DNA of 64,000 nt from Anthropogastromicrobium sp052273485 (GCA_052273485.1 DAVZID010000006.1:12243-76242); one strand, 5' to 3'. Counted from the stretch's first letter, positions 17,632 to 26,763 are shown. Numbers and translations: made by a program. The notes: a model not told the origin generated them from the letters alone.

Positions 17632-18582
17632 AGCATCTGAAAAAGCGTCACAAACGACATTGTTCGAGGCATCGCGAAAGGCGTTAAAAGCATCTTCTGA
17701 AGGATCATTTAAAACGTCGTTCGAAATGGTTCGTATGTGAGAAAAGCCACACGCAATTGCCGTTTTTATCGAAGCAATGTTTTCGCAGCTGCATAAAAGG
17801 TATACTTCATCCAGCTGCCAATAATCAAAACAATATTCAAGAAGCTGACTGGCTGCCTGTGCGGCCAGTCCTTTTTTTCGCCATTTCGGAAGCAATGCAT
17901 AACCTACGTAGTAGCCGATTGGAAGGTCGGGTTCTCTGTTTTGGGCCTGATTCATGTCCTTGTCGAAAATTGCATCGCATTTTGCGCTATCACTGCTGTA
18001 TGAACCATCTCTGTATTCCAACCCAATCCTTCCGATAAATTCATCGTGTTCATCTGCAAGCACCCACATAGACGGCTCTTCAGACGGATACACATAGCGA
18101 TGCAAGCTTTCGATCCACTCTTCCCAGTCTGAAAGCGACTCTGCCTGCTTGCGTAACGGATAATCAAGAAATTGTTTTACCTGTTCATCCTCATAGAGCG
18201 CCGCAAAGCCTGCCGCATCCTTACGCGCTGCCTCACGGATTTTCCAGAAAATGTGATGCACGTTTGTTTTCCTACTGTCTACTCCATCGACTCTGTCAGC
18301 TGTATCTACTACTATTTTGTTAGCTGTATCGGTGCTTAATTGGTCATCCACGCAAAGTAGTGTCCTCGGCAAATGATAATACCTGCAATAGGCCAGCTCG
18401 ACATACGCCTCATCCACATCATCCCAATCCTCGGCTAAAAAAGAAATCCCGGACCAAGACTTGCCTGACCCAGGACTGCATATGCCGATGACAGGACCGT
18501 TCTTTTGAGAAAGGCTGGCTTCTTCAGGCGAATCCGTAAGGAGTACCTTGTGGCCGTCTGCTGTCATTCTGATTTTTTGCAT
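17536..18582 (-). CDS. GNAT-family N-acetyltransferase with N-terminal extension
   Basis: 348 residues. The GNAT core lies at about 110-290: AARKDAAGFAALYEDEQV, GRIGLEYRDG, IGYYVGYALLPKWRKKGLA (acetyl-CoA loop) and SCENIASIKTAIACGF. About 100 residues precede it without a recognised domain (GICSPGSGKSWSGI, YCRYYHLPRTLLCVDDQ). Asp/Ala-rich near-repeats (DAFNAFRDAS, CDAFSDASS) follow before a C-terminal SEFFLFARK strand. The acetyl acceptor is unknown. The ribosome site is weak (AT-rich leader). The 3' end runs 96 bp into plsC, an unusually long convergent overlap. The acidic C-terminal repeats come from exactly that zone and just beyond it. Confidence 0.8.
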   Translation of the reverse strand: MQKIRMTADGHKVLLTDSPEEASLSQKNGPVIGICSPGSGKSWSGISFLAEDWDDVDEAYVELAYCRYYHLPRTLLCVDDQLSTDTANKIVVDTADRVDGVDSRKTNVHHIFWKIREAARKDAAGFAALYEDEQVKQFLDYPLRKQAESLSDWEEWIESLHRYVYPSEEPSMWVLADEHDEFIGRIGLEYRDGSYSSDSAKCDAIFDKDMNQAQNREPDLPIGYYVGYALLPKWRKKGLAAQAASQLLEYCFDYWQLDEVYLLCSCENIASIKTAIACGFSHIRTISNDVLNDPSEDAFNAFRDASNNVVCDAFSDASSILQDIIEHPLNLSAGVSTSEFFLFARKAL

Positions 18583-18641
18583 ATTTTTATTTTAATTATT
18601 TTAATCTACAGTTGATCGGATCGTTTCAGTTGCTACTGATA

Positions 18642-19163
18642 TTAGCACTTTTCTGGCTCTGGATATTCCTCACCAAAAGTCTCAACGGTAACTTTCTTCA
18701 TGCGCTGTGTCTCAAGCGGTCTGTCGTTGTAGTTGGTCGGTACTGCTGCGATTGCATTTACTACGTCCATACCCTCTGTTACCTTACCAAATGCTGCATA
18801 TGCACCGTCTAAGTGCGGAGCTGCCTGATGCATGATAAAGAACTGACTGCCTGCACTGTTTGGCATCATCGTTCTTGCCATGGAAAGAACACCCGGCTCG
18901 TGCTTTAAATCATTCTTGAAGCCATTCTGAGTGAACTCACCCTTAATGCTGTAGCCCGGGCCACCCATACCGGTGCCATCCGGATCTCCACCCTGCAGCA
19001 TGAAGCCACTGATTACTCGATGAAAGATTACACCGTCATAAAAGCCCTTCTTTACGAGGCTGATGAAGTTGTTTACCGTGTTCGGGGCAACCTGCGGATA
19101 CAGCTCTGCCTTGATCACACTGCCATTTTCCATTTCAATTGTAACTACTGGATTCTGTGCCAT
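18642..19163 (-). CDS. Peptidyl-prolyl cis-trans isomerase, cyclophilin type
   Basis: 173 residues from the ATG at 19163, 13 nt after AGAAAGG; a TTG at 19175 is rejected. The cyclophilin core is complete: PNTVNNFISLVKKGFYDG, FHRVISGFMLQGGDPDGTG (catalytic Arg and hydrophobic pocket), GVLSMAR, AGSQFFIM, LDGAYAAFGKV. There is no signal peptide, so it is cytoplasmic. It accelerates proline isomerisation during folding. A terminator with a UUCG loop (read on this strand) separates it from the upstream cold-shock gene. Confidence 0.95.
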   Translation of the reverse strand: MAQNPVVTIEMENGSVIKAELYPQVAPNTVNNFISLVKKGFYDGVIFHRVISGFMLQGGDPDGTGMGGPGYSIKGEFTQNGFKNDLKHEPGVLSMARTMMPNSAGSQFFIMHQAAPHLDGAYAAFGKVTEGMDVVNAIAAVPTNYNDRPLETQRMKKVTVETFGEEYPEPEKC

Positions 19164-19232
19164 TTTAATAACCAAACCTTTCTATTCACCTGTTCTGTTT
19201 TGCCACACAGGCGTAAATTTGTCTCTAAGCTG

Positions 19233-19266
19233 AAAAAGACATAACAGCGAACTGTTATGTCTTTTG
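19233..19266 (-). terminator. Terminator with UUCG tetraloop, after the cold-shock gene
   Basis: AAAAGACATAACAG and CTGTTATGTCTTTT are perfect 14-bp arms. On the minus strand the loop reads TTCG and T residues follow. Confidence 0.85.
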
Positions 19267-19359
19267 CTTTTAATCTCACTACCTAATACGATATTGCATT
19301 TATTAAAAAAAGAATAGGTACATGGTAAAATTGAAATTAATCGCGGCGGTCTGTTTCAA

Positions 19360-19557
19360 TTACAGCTTTGTAACATTAACAGCCTGCGGTCCCTTAGCTC
19401 CGTCGATTACATCGAACTCTACAGAAGCGCCCTCGTCCAGAGACTTGAAACCTTCCATGTTCAGTCCGGAGTAGTGTACGAATACATCCTTACCAGACTC
19501 ATCAGAAATGAAACCATAACCCTTCTGATTGTTGAACCACTTAACTGTACCCTTCAT
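19360..19557 (-). CDS. Cold-shock protein (CspA family)
   Basis: 65 residues from the ATG at 19557, preceded by TTGGAGGTATCACC. The RNA-binding motifs KGYGFISDE (RNP1) and VFVHYS (RNP2) are intact, and KWFN and GPQAVNV bracket the domain. It is an RNA chaperone of the cytoplasm. The promoter at 19617-19645 gives a leader of around 50 nt. It has its own terminator, so it is monocistronic. Confidence 0.97.
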   Translation of the reverse strand: MKGTVKWFNNQKGYGFISDESGKDVFVHYSGLNMEGFKSLDEGASVEFDVIDGAKGPQAVNVTKL

Positions 19558-19616
19558 GGTGATACCTCCAAAAAATAAATTGAGACGTAGCATCTTCTAC
19601 TAACGCCAACATGGTT

Positions 19617-19645
19617 AGCATAACACATTGCCCCCTCATTGTCAA
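19617..19645 (-). promoter_or_regulatory. SigA-type promoter of the cold-shock gene
   Basis: On the minus strand: TTGACA, 17 nt, TATGCT. Confidence 0.75.
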
Positions 19646-19684
19646 TGAAATCCTAAAAAAATAATGAAGTATAAACAGCTTATA

Positions 19685-19713
19685 TTGACACTGTTTTTTA
19701 TCTCTGTTATAGT
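19685..19713 (+). promoter_or_regulatory. SigA-type promoter of the membrane-protein gene
   Basis: TTGACA (19685-19690), 17 nt, TATAGT (19708-19713). It is divergent from the cold-shock promoter. Confidence 0.8.
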
Positions 19714-19762
19714 TAAATTTATACGCTTCTGTGCTGAAAACAGGAGTTTTTAAGGAGGTATT

Positions 19763-20857
19763 ATGAGTTTCTTATCTATCATCACAGCGGCCTCTACTGC
19801 TGCTGAATCTGTAGCGGAAACAGTGGCTGAGACGGTCGCTGAATCTGCTGCTGAGGGTGGAGCTGTCGCATCCATGGTGCCGGAGGATTTTGCCTTCGAC
19901 TATACCATGCGCGTACCGGTTCTCTCCATTATTCTTATGGCGGTCTCTCTTATCATCATGATCGCTGTTCCGGTGTATCTGCTTATGCGCATGAAAAACC
20001 GCTTTCGCTTTGACGTGTATGCAATGACCTTTGGTCTTCTCGCTTACATGGTCGGTGTCGGCATCCTGCCATCCGTTGTCGAGCTTTTAGTTGCACAGAT
20101 CGCACCAGCAAAGGATTTTCTTTCTGCAAACACAGTTGCCGCAGATATCCTGCATGTAACACTATTGATTGTATTTAGCTTTGCAGCGATCTTTTTCTTC
20201 TCCCGTTTTTCTCTTCGTCATTCTTTCCAGAAAAACGCAGATCCAGATGCACCTGCTGAGGCAAAAAATGCATTTGCCAGCTCCGCAATCTTCGGTATCG
20301 GTGTTGGTCTTCTCCCGATCGTAACACAGGGTCTTTCCTATGTAATGAGCTATCTTTCCGCTGCTATCTCGATCAATCAGGGACAGCTCTCCTCAAGCGT
20401 TACTTCCATGATCAATGAAGGGATGGATGCGACTGAGATTCAGTCTGGACTTGATTCCATGGCAAATTTCATCAAAACACCATCACAGGAATTTTTATTT
20501 CTCGGCACTGATCTGATTTTCCAGATGGCAACCTTCCTTGGTGTTTCCATTCTGATCGGTATCTTCTTAAGCCGCAAGGCAAAGACAAGCATGCTTAAGG
20601 CAGTCGGCGTTCAGCTGATTTTCGGAATCTTCTTTGCTGTACGTGCAACTGGTGTGATCGAAAGCAGTGCTATCTGTGAGCTGATCTACATTGTCATTGC
20701 AATTCTTTCTCTTGTCGCTGCATGGAGTGAGCTTAAAACCTACATGCCAGACGACCTGAAAAAGTTTCTTGGCAAGCCGGATCCAAAGCGTCAGAGTGGC
20801 GGCCCGAAGAATCAGCCTCCGCACAAGATGCCAAAGATCGTTATGCCGAAGGACTGA
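19763..20857 (+). CDS. Multi-pass membrane protein, possibly YhfC-like
   Basis: 364 residues, start set by AAGGAGGTATT. The N-terminus holds a striking Ala/Glu/Ser/Val repeat (AESVAETVAETVAESAAEGG), not a cleavable signal. About seven hydrophobic helices follow (for example VLSIILMAVSLIIMIAVPVY; VTLLIVFSFAAIFFF). The C-terminus is a Lys/Pro-rich cytoplasmic tail (PDPKRQSGGPKNQPPHKMPK). The overall layout resembles YhfC-family membrane proteins, but I cannot confirm catalytic residues. Function unknown. It has a strong promoter and a strong terminator of its own. Confidence 0.6.
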   Translation: MSFLSIITAASTAAESVAETVAETVAESAAEGGAVASMVPEDFAFDYTMRVPVLSIILMAVSLIIMIAVPVYLLMRMKNRFRFDVYAMTFGLLAYMVGVGILPSVVELLVAQIAPAKDFLSANTVAADILHVTLLIVFSFAAIFFFSRFSLRHSFQKNADPDAPAEAKNAFASSAIFGIGVGLLPIVTQGLSYVMSYLSAAISINQGQLSSSVTSMINEGMDATEIQSGLDSMANFIKTPSQEFLFLGTDLIFQMATFLGVSILIGIFLSRKAKTSMLKAVGVQLIFGIFFAVRATGVIESSAICELIYIVIAILSLVAAWSELKTYMPDDLKKFLGKPDPKRQSGGPKNQPPHKMPKIVMPKD

Positions 20858-20936
20858 GAATACAGCACATTGATGTGTATTAAAATGCGTTACTGTATAT
20901 CCCGAAAGTTCTATAAAAATTTAAAAGCTACAAAAA

Positions 20937-20980
20937 ACGCTGTGTATATCGTTACTTGATATACACAGCGTCTTTCTTTG
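20937..20980. terminator. Strong hairpin terminator
   Basis: ACGCTGTGTATATC pairs perfectly with GATATACACAGCGT around a 7-nt loop, followed by a T-rich stretch. It is shared by the convergent membrane-protein and PAP2 genes. Confidence 0.9.
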
Positions 20981-20994
20981 TTTCCATGACTTAT

Positions 20995-21663
20995 TTATCG
21001 TTTGATTTGCTCTAAGACAGGCTCTGCCTCCGGCGCCTCTGACAGCTGCACCAGATAAAACAGTACTGCACTTAACATCATGCCGCACACCGCATCAACT
21101 ACGGAATGCTGGTCAATGACTACAGTAGAGATACAGATAAAGGTTCCTAGTACGAGCATAGCAGCCTTAAGTTTACGATATGATTTTAATTTCTCCGAGT
21201 GAAAAAGGACAAACAAAATACCGATCGTGCTGGAGACATGAATGCTCGGGCAAACATTGGTCGGTGTATCTGCACTTCTTAACTGATTAACAATCCAGCA
21301 GCAAAAATTTTTGTTTTCAAGTGACTCGCGCAAGGAAAGACCGTTTGGAAACAGATAATAAATCAAAAGGCAGATCGACATGCCACCGTAGATTACCTTA
21401 CAGCACTTGATGTAGTCTTCTTTGCTTTTCCGCAAGAAAAACAAAACCATCCCTGGCACAAACAAAAACCATATCACATACGGAATGACAAACCATTCAT
21501 TAAATGGAATCATATCATCTAACGCACAGTGAATCACATACCTCGGCTCGCAAAATTGCTCTAGCAAAGAGAAAATCGGAAAATAAATACACATATATCC
21601 AATTGATATCATCAATGGATATTTTTTTAAAAATATATAAGCGCGTTCATACAGTTTTTTCAT
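20995..21663 (-). CDS. PAP2-family membrane phosphatase
   Basis: 222 residues with six hydrophobic segments. The later PAP2 motifs are visible: CPSIHVSSTIG (SxH motif) and a final catalytic His in VVIDQHSVVDAVCG. The first motif (usually KxxxxxxRP) is not in standard form, which is typical of the inositolphosphotransferase-like subgroup. Such enzymes remove phosphate from, or transfer it between, lipid carriers at the outer membrane face. The substrate is unknown. GAGGTGTCTGA precedes the ATG. Confidence 0.8.
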   Translation of the reverse strand: MKKLYERAYIFLKKYPLMISIGYMCIYFPIFSLLEQFCEPRYVIHCALDDMIPFNEWFVIPYVIWFLFVPGMVLFFLRKSKEDYIKCCKVIYGGMSICLLIYYLFPNGLSLRESLENKNFCCWIVNQLRSADTPTNVCPSIHVSSTIGILFVLFHSEKLKSYRKLKAAMLVLGTFICISTVVIDQHSVVDAVCGMMLSAVLFYLVQLSEAPEAEPVLEQIKR

Positions 21664-21702
21664 TCAGACACCTCACTAACATCCCTTTAATGTCTCTTTT
21701 GC

Positions 21703-21969
21703 TTACAGCCACTCGTAGTCACCGCCAGTAATCGCAAGACTAAGCAATCGGTCCATACGCTCTACATCCTCGCCCTCGACGATCTCCTGAAGCTCTGCCG
21801 TGTCCGTTAGTTCCTCCATAGACTCGTCTGGTCCGATCTCCATATCAGCATCCTGCTCGCAGTACGGGCATGGAATTTTTTTCATTGTCTGCAGCGACAG
21901 AAAACGGCTCTTACAGCTCTTACACTCATAGAAACCACACTTTGTCGTGCCGTCTGGTACATAATACAT
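21703..21969 (-). CDS. Small zinc-ribbon protein
   Basis: 88 residues from the ATG at 21969, preceded by AAGAGGTAGCATT. Two cysteine pairs (CGFYECKSCKSR and CPYCEQ) make a likely zinc ribbon at residues 11-40, and the C-terminal half is acidic (EELTDTAELQEIVEGEDVE). It has no signal peptide. It resembles small uncharacterised Clostridial zinc-ribbon proteins; no function is assigned. Confidence 0.7.
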   Translation of the reverse strand: MYYVPDGTTKCGFYECKSCKSRFLSLQTMKKIPCPYCEQDADMEIGPDESMEELTDTAELQEIVEGEDVERMDRLLSLAITGGDYEWL

Positions 21970-22012
21970 AATGCTACCTCTTATCCACTTATGATTTTTC
22001 GTATGGTAAAAG

Positions 22013-22073
22013 TCCTGAGGTGAATGTGCTTTGCCAACTGTCAAATAATAAAGTCACTTCACCGAATAGGCGC
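22013..22073 (-). repeat. Repeat B copy at the end of the mannan operon
   Basis: The left part TCCTGAGGTGAATGTGCTTT and right part AAGTCACTTCACCGAATAGG are an imperfect inverted pair and match the repeat-B copy at 51728 and its right-half relative near 51830. It lies immediately past the decayed GH1 gene. Confidence 0.7.
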
Positions 22074-22085
22074 AGGAAACAAAAC

Positions 22086-22618
22086 TCAGATATTTGCGCC
22101 ATTTTCTTTTACGGCCTGCGCATACCAGTACGCGGAATCTTTCCAGATCCGTTTCTGGGTGGCAAAGTCCACATACACCAGTCCAAAACGCTCGGCAGAT
22201 CCATCTCGGACGCTGCGCGCTTTACCTGCTTTAGATAGCGAGCAAGAAAATCAATACGATTTGGATCGTGTACCTTGCCGTCAAGTGAGATGCAGTCATG
22301 ACACGCCATGCCGTTCTCAGTCAAATACATTGGCATATGGTAGCGCTCATCAAGGTATTTCAATCCCCAGTAGATGCATTCCGGCGTTACCGGCCAGCCT
22401 ACTGCTGTCTTTGGCGCGCCAAACGGACGTGTAACCTCCTGCGGCTTGCCGTCAGGTCCCATACGAAAGCACCTGCCATTATAAATATTCTGGCCGTAAA
22501 TGTCAAGCGGTTCAGAAATAAGCTTCATATTCGCATCCGTAATTTTCGGAAGATAACGTTCATAAAAAATTCTTTGGAAACTCCATCGATAATCACCATG
22601 CCCTTTCTGCGCTTGCAT
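22086..22618 (-). pseudogene. Decayed GH1 beta-glucosidase (C-terminal remnant)
   Basis: The first frame (22618 downward) gives about 150 residues of GH1 C-terminal sequence: YLPKITDANMKLISEPLD, FYGQNIYNG-like YGQNIYNG, GWPVTPECIYWGLKYL and YLTENGMACHD, which holds the nucleophile Glu. The N-terminal 280 or so residues, including the acid/base NEP motif, are missing. Near 22200 the frame is lost. The true GH1 ending (ERFGLVYVDFATQKR, then SAYWYAQAVKENG) continues in another frame to TGA at 22086-22088, and the usual YFAWSLMDNFEW block is deleted. So there is an N-terminal truncation and an internal out-of-frame deletion. It follows the CE2-like gene by 7 bp, so it is the relic of the operon's last gene. 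Confidence 0.85.
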
Positions 22619-22625
22619 TCATATT

Positions 22626-23702
22626 TTACTCGTACCCTTCAATATTCAAGCTGCGAATGTGATGGCAAAGTTCCTCTGCCATCTCCTGTGCCTCTGGAAT
22701 GCGAAGATGTCCTGGCGTTGCCTTTCCGTTTCGCTGGAATACGCAATGGGAAACCTTATTGTCTGCCATATCCTGAACTGCTTGACTGATCGACATATCC
22801 CAGCCGATATCATGCTGCAAAAGTGTCGTACAGCAAATGATCCACGCATCTGGATAGGTCTGTCTGATTTTCTTTAAAAACTGGACATAATGCGTTCTCC
22901 AATTTTGTGCCTTCTCGCCCTGATAATCCTTCTTCATGTAATCGTCTGGATTCGAATCATTTTGTCCAATCGCTACGATTACAATCTCTGGTGTATACTG
23001 TGAAAAATCCCATTTTGTCACCGTTCCATAATCTGGATTATAGCGCATCTTATCCCAGATCGTCTCCATTCCGATATAATCTGGTGCATGATACCAGCCA
23101 GTTTCATCAAGAAGTGCCGCACCGCCCTGTGCGATGTCATGAAGCTCAGCATCTAACATGCGAGCGGTCATCCATGCATAGGAATACCAACAGTTCGAAT
23201 ACTCACCGTGCTGATCGGTTGGGTCTGGCTTTCCGATATAGTCAAGTGCCTCTGACACTTCTCCTGCAGAGACAGAATCGCCATACACCTCGATGCGTCT
23301 TGGCGGCAGTGGAGAAGCTGGAAGGAGTACTGCGTCATCGTTACTATTTCCGTTGTGATTACGATTGTTAATTTCAAAGCCAAGAATCGTAAGCTCATGA
23401 CAGGCATCCTGACGCTTAAAAATCATCACCTCATGAATCCCATCTTCTGTCTCCAAAAGTGGAACTTCAATCTCTGCCTCTCCTTCCCTTGGAAGCAAAA
23501 CCTTTGTCTGCGCATCGCCCTCGACAATGCCCAGATAGTTATCCCAGTAATTATTTTTATTGCGCACATGAACGGATAAATGCGTTCCTTTGAATCGAAT
23601 TTTTACAAATGTTCCCGGATACGTCCATACGATAGCAAAAGGATCGCTCCAGTCGATCCTTCCACTATAGATGAGACTGCTGTTGTTTGGCAGTATCTTC
23701 AT
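22626..23702 (-). CDS. CE2-like two-domain acetyl esterase
   Basis: 358 residues. The N-terminal half (1-130) is a predicted beta-sandwich (FAIVWTYPGTFVKIRFKGTH, VHVRNKNNYWDNYLGI). The C-terminal half is an SGNH hydrolase with YGDSVSAGE (catalytic Ser), a GG block (AQGGAAL), IGQNDSNP and a late GHLRIPEAQE with the likely catalytic His. This two-part design is typical of CE2 esterases. In Roseburia-type mannan use, a CE2 and a CE17 enzyme together strip acetyl groups from manno-oligosaccharides. There is no signal peptide, so it works inside the cell on imported sugars. Confidence 0.88.
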   Translation of the reverse strand: MKILPNNSSLIYSGRIDWSDPFAIVWTYPGTFVKIRFKGTHLSVHVRNKNNYWDNYLGIVEGDAQTKVLLPREGEAEIEVPLLETEDGIHEVMIFKRQDACHELTILGFEINNRNHNGNSNDDAVLLPASPLPPRRIEVYGDSVSAGEVSEALDYIGKPDPTDQHGEYSNCWYSYAWMTARMLDAELHDIAQGGAALLDETGWYHAPDYIGMETIWDKMRYNPDYGTVTKWDFSQYTPEIVIVAIGQNDSNPDDYMKKDYQGEKAQNWRTHYVQFLKKIRQTYPDAWIICCTTLLQHDIGWDMSISQAVQDMADNKVSHCVFQRNGKATPGHLRIPEAQEMAEELCHHIRSLNIEGYE

Positions 23703-23840
23703 AATTCTTCTTTTTCCTCACATTTTATGAATCGCAGGCCGGCATGTTTTCCAGCCTGCAATGTGTTGGCTATGTTTTTAATACGTGTGAATACTTATTA
23801 TTTCATGCTTATTGTTTCATATCTATTTGATGTGCATTTC

Positions 23841-25565
23841 TTATGCGTTCTTGATTGCTTCCATCAGATCAGACAGCTTCTTTGCAGAATCTTCCAGACT
23901 TGTGCCCTTTACACCTGCATAGAACTTGATCTTCGGCTCGGTACCAGACGGACGAACGCAGAACCATGCATCATTCTCAAGCTCGAAGTACAGTACGTTT
24001 GACTTCGGCAGTCCGGTCGGTGTGGTCTCGCCTGTTGCAAGATCGGTGATCACGTCGTTCTTGTAGTCACGAAGACGCAATACCTTGTATGCGCCAACCT
24101 GCTTTGGTGTGTTCTTGCGGTATGCATCCATCATATCCTGCATCTTCTTTGCACCGTCTGCACCCTTGAAGGTCATGGTGAACAGGTCTTCCTTGTAGTA
24201 GCCATACTTGTTGTAGATGTTTAACATCTGATCCCACAGTGTGATGCCCTGAGTCTTGTAGTAAGCAGCAGCCTCGCACAGTGCCATAACAGCAACAACG
24301 GCGTCCTTATCTCTTGCATGGGTACCAACCAGGCAGCCATAGCTCTCCTCGAAACCAAATACATACTCATTGCTTCCGGTCTGCTCAAAGAACTTAATCT
24401 GCTCGCCGATGTACTTAAATCCAGTCAGGCACTCGATGAACTTCATGCCATATTCCTTTGCAACAGCCTGAGCCATGTTGGAGGATACGATTGTGGTAAC
24501 AAGTGCACCATTTGCTGGCAGGATGCCAAGTGCCTTCTTCTGAGACATCTCATACTCGCAGATTAACATACCAGACATATTTCCGGTAAATACCTTGTAC
24601 TCGCCAGTCTTTGTATCCTTTGCATATACGCCAAGACGGTCTGCATCTGGGTCAGTTGCCAGAACGAGGTCTGCATCAACCTTCTTTGCCAGATCAAGTG
24701 CCAGTGCGAATGCCTTCTTGTCCTCTGGGTTTGGATACGATACGGTTGGGAAGTTTCCATCCGGCAGCTCCTGCTCTGGGACAACAGTTACATGCTCAAA
24801 ACCAAGCTCTTTTAATACGCGGCGTACCGGAATATTTCCAGTTCCGTGAAGTGGAGTGTAAACGATCTTTAAGGAGGATGCCATCTGCTTGATTGCCTCT
24901 GGATGAAGAACCAACTTCTTTAATGCCTCCATGTACTTGTCATCGATCTCTTTTCCGATTACCTGATACAGTCCTGCAGCCTTTGCTTCCTCGGTGGTCA
25001 TCTTCTTGATTTCTGCGTAATCCTTGATCGCATTTACTTCACCGATGATCTGTGCATCCTTTGGAGCGGTGATCTGTGCGCCATCCTCCCAGTATACCTT
25101 GTAACCATTGTATTCCGGCGGATTGTGGCTGGCGGTTACAACGATACCTGCTGTGCAGCCAAGTGTACGAAGTGCAAAGGACAGCTCTGGTGTCGGACGC
25201 AGACTGTCAAAAATATACGCCTTGATGCCATTTGCAGCTAATACGCATGCAGCGGTATCTGCAAACTCTGGAGACATATGGCGGGAGTCAAATGCGATTG
25301 CAACACCCTTTGCGGCAGCACCCTGCTTGTTGATAAAGTTTGCAAGACCCTGCGTAGCCTTTCCTACGGTGTAGAAGTTCATACGATTTGTACCAGCACC
25401 GATTACACCGCGCAGACCACCGGTACCAAACTCTAACTCTCTGTAAAAGCGATCGAAGATCTCGTCCTCATTGTCTGCGATTGACTTTAACTCAGCCTTT
25501 GTTGCATCATCAAAAATCGGGGATGTGCACCAATACTCATAGCTTTTCTTACTATTCTCATCCAT
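23841..25565 (-). CDS. Alpha-phosphohexomutase (phosphoglucomutase/phosphomannomutase)
   Basis: 574 residues from the ATG at 25565, which lies 13 nt after AGAAAGG. All four family loops are intact: TASHNPPEYNGYK (phosphoserine), DPDADRLGV (metal binding), GFEESYG (sugar specificity) and RPSGTEPKIKFY (phosphate binding). It interconverts hexose-1- and hexose-6-phosphates. In this operon its job is probably to turn the mannose-1-phosphate made by the two GH130 phosphorylases into mannose-6-phosphate for glycolysis. A mannose-6-phosphate isomerase is not in the window. A diverged repeat-B hairpin separates it from the upstream esterase gene. Confidence 0.94.
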   Translation of the reverse strand: MDENSKKSYEYWCTSPIFDDATKAELKSIADNEDEIFDRFYRELEFGTGGLRGVIGAGTNRMNFYTVGKATQGLANFINKQGAAAKGVAIAFDSRHMSPEFADTAACVLAANGIKAYIFDSLRPTPELSFALRTLGCTAGIVVTASHNPPEYNGYKVYWEDGAQITAPKDAQIIGEVNAIKDYAEIKKMTTEEAKAAGLYQVIGKEIDDKYMEALKKLVLHPEAIKQMASSLKIVYTPLHGTGNIPVRRVLKELGFEHVTVVPEQELPDGNFPTVSYPNPEDKKAFALALDLAKKVDADLVLATDPDADRLGVYAKDTKTGEYKVFTGNMSGMLICEYEMSQKKALGILPANGALVTTIVSSNMAQAVAKEYGMKFIECLTGFKYIGEQIKFFEQTGSNEYVFGFEESYGCLVGTHARDKDAVVAVMALCEAAAYYKTQGITLWDQMLNIYNKYGYYKEDLFTMTFKGADGAKKMQDMMDAYRKNTPKQVGAYKVLRLRDYKNDVITDLATGETTPTGLPKSNVLYFELENDAWFCVRPSGTEPKIKFYAGVKGTSLEDSAKKLSDLMEAIKNA

Positions 25566-25625
25566 GTTCCTATCCAATCCTTTCTAAATTAACTTCTCGA
25601 ATGCGCTTAGATTCTTCCCCTCTAC

Positions 25626-25667
25626 GTTATGAAGGATGCTTCGGCGAAGTGTTTGTCGGCCTCAGCA
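25626..25667 (-). repeat. Diverged repeat B copy in the mannan operon
   Basis: TGCTTCGGC and GCCTCAGCA can form a hairpin. Read on the minus strand, GACAAACACTTCGCCGAAG then CTTCATAAC parallels GACAAAGTCACTTCACCGAG then CTTCATAAC at about 51833-51870. It fills the gap between the CE17-like and mutase genes. Confidence 0.5.
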
Positions 25668-25677
25668 CCCGTTTCCA

Positions 25678-26763
25678 TTACGACACAATCAGCGACACCA
25701 GATAAAACGGCCGAACGATATTCTCGGCATCTGTTACTGTTATCTCAATCCTATGAACCTTCTTTTCTGCGTGATGAAGAAGTGGTTCCAAGTACAGGCA
25801 ATCTCCCCAGTCCTCTGTGAAATTCCCATCCAGAATCACTGCATGTTCCTCGTCACCGTCGATTACGGCCTTTGCCTTTGGCACGGGCTTTTGTACGGAT
25901 TTGCGATACTGAACAGCCAGGCAGCTGCATTCGATCTCAAAACTAATTTTATCATTTGTATGCATTGCTGTCCATCCATTTTTGAAAATATCAAGCATTC
26001 CTTTTTTCTCAATTGGATCGACCTGAAAGCCTTCCAGAATTGCTTCATTGTCTTGAATCTGAATCAGACGGCTGTGCTCATAGGCGTTTGCTGTAAGTGG
26101 GATTGGGAAGTCGGTTTTTGTATTCTCTTTTGCTGATTTTTCTTCTTTTTCTACTTCTGCCTTGATGGATTCAAGAAGCTTACAAATCTCATCTGCAACA
26201 AGACGATGTCCTTTGTCATTTGGATGAAGATTATCGGGTGTGATGTCGGCACGCACAATCTCGCCACTTTCTACGTGTGGATAAATCGTATCTTTAATGC
26301 TGACATGTGGAATGCCATAGTGTGATGCAATGCGGTTGTGGTAGTCCTGTGCGTTCTTTCCAGTATCGTAAAATACGTTATTTAATACAACGACCGCCGG
26401 GGCTGATGGTGCCGTGAGCAGACGGCGAAGTGTTCCCTCGTAGGTCTCCTCAAAAAACTCGTTTGCATCATCATTGACTGAAAAATCAACGGCCACAAAA
26501 TCAGGACGATAGCAAAGAACATCCTTCCATGCGCGTGCGCCGCCATAATGAGAAGTTGTTCCACCGATTCCTCCATTTACAAAAGAAAACGTAGCATTTG
26601 GAAATGATTGCTTCCACCACTCATAGACCAGATACGCATAACAGGTCTCTGGCGTTGAGGAGAGACTTCCCTGTGTGATGGAACCACCTAGAAAACCGAT
26701 CACTAGCGATTCGCCACAAGCAGCGCGCTTCATCAGATTTTTTAATCGTGTCATGTTGTCCAT
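25678..26763 (-). CDS. CE17-like SGNH acetylmannan esterase
   Basis: 361 residues. SGNH motifs are GFLGGSITQGS (catalytic Ser), NGGIGGTTSHYG, VDFSVNDDAN and DNLHPNDKGHRL (Asp/His). A C-terminal beta-rich part (about 220-361) resembles a CBM35-like module, the architecture known for the CE17 mannan esterase of Roseburia intestinalis, which removes 3-O- and 6-O-acetyl groups from mannosyl units. There is no signal peptide, consistent with intracellular deacetylation. The ATG lies 13 nt after AGAAAGG. A Lys/Glu-rich linker (KAEVEKEEKSAKENTK) joins the two parts. Confidence 0.85.
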   Translation of the reverse strand: MDNMTRLKNLMKRAACGESLVIGFLGGSITQGSLSSTPETCYAYLVYEWWKQSFPNATFSFVNGGIGGTTSHYGGARAWKDVLCYRPDFVAVDFSVNDDANEFFEETYEGTLRRLLTAPSAPAVVVLNNVFYDTGKNAQDYHNRIASHYGIPHVSIKDTIYPHVESGEIVRADITPDNLHPNDKGHRLVADEICKLLESIKAEVEKEEKSAKENTKTDFPIPLTANAYEHSRLIQIQDNEAILEGFQVDPIEKKGMLDIFKNGWTAMHTNDKISFEIECSCLAVQYRKSVQKPVPKAKAVIDGDEEHAVILDGNFTEDWGDCLYLEPLLHHAEKKVHRIEITVTDAENIVRPFYLVSLIVS

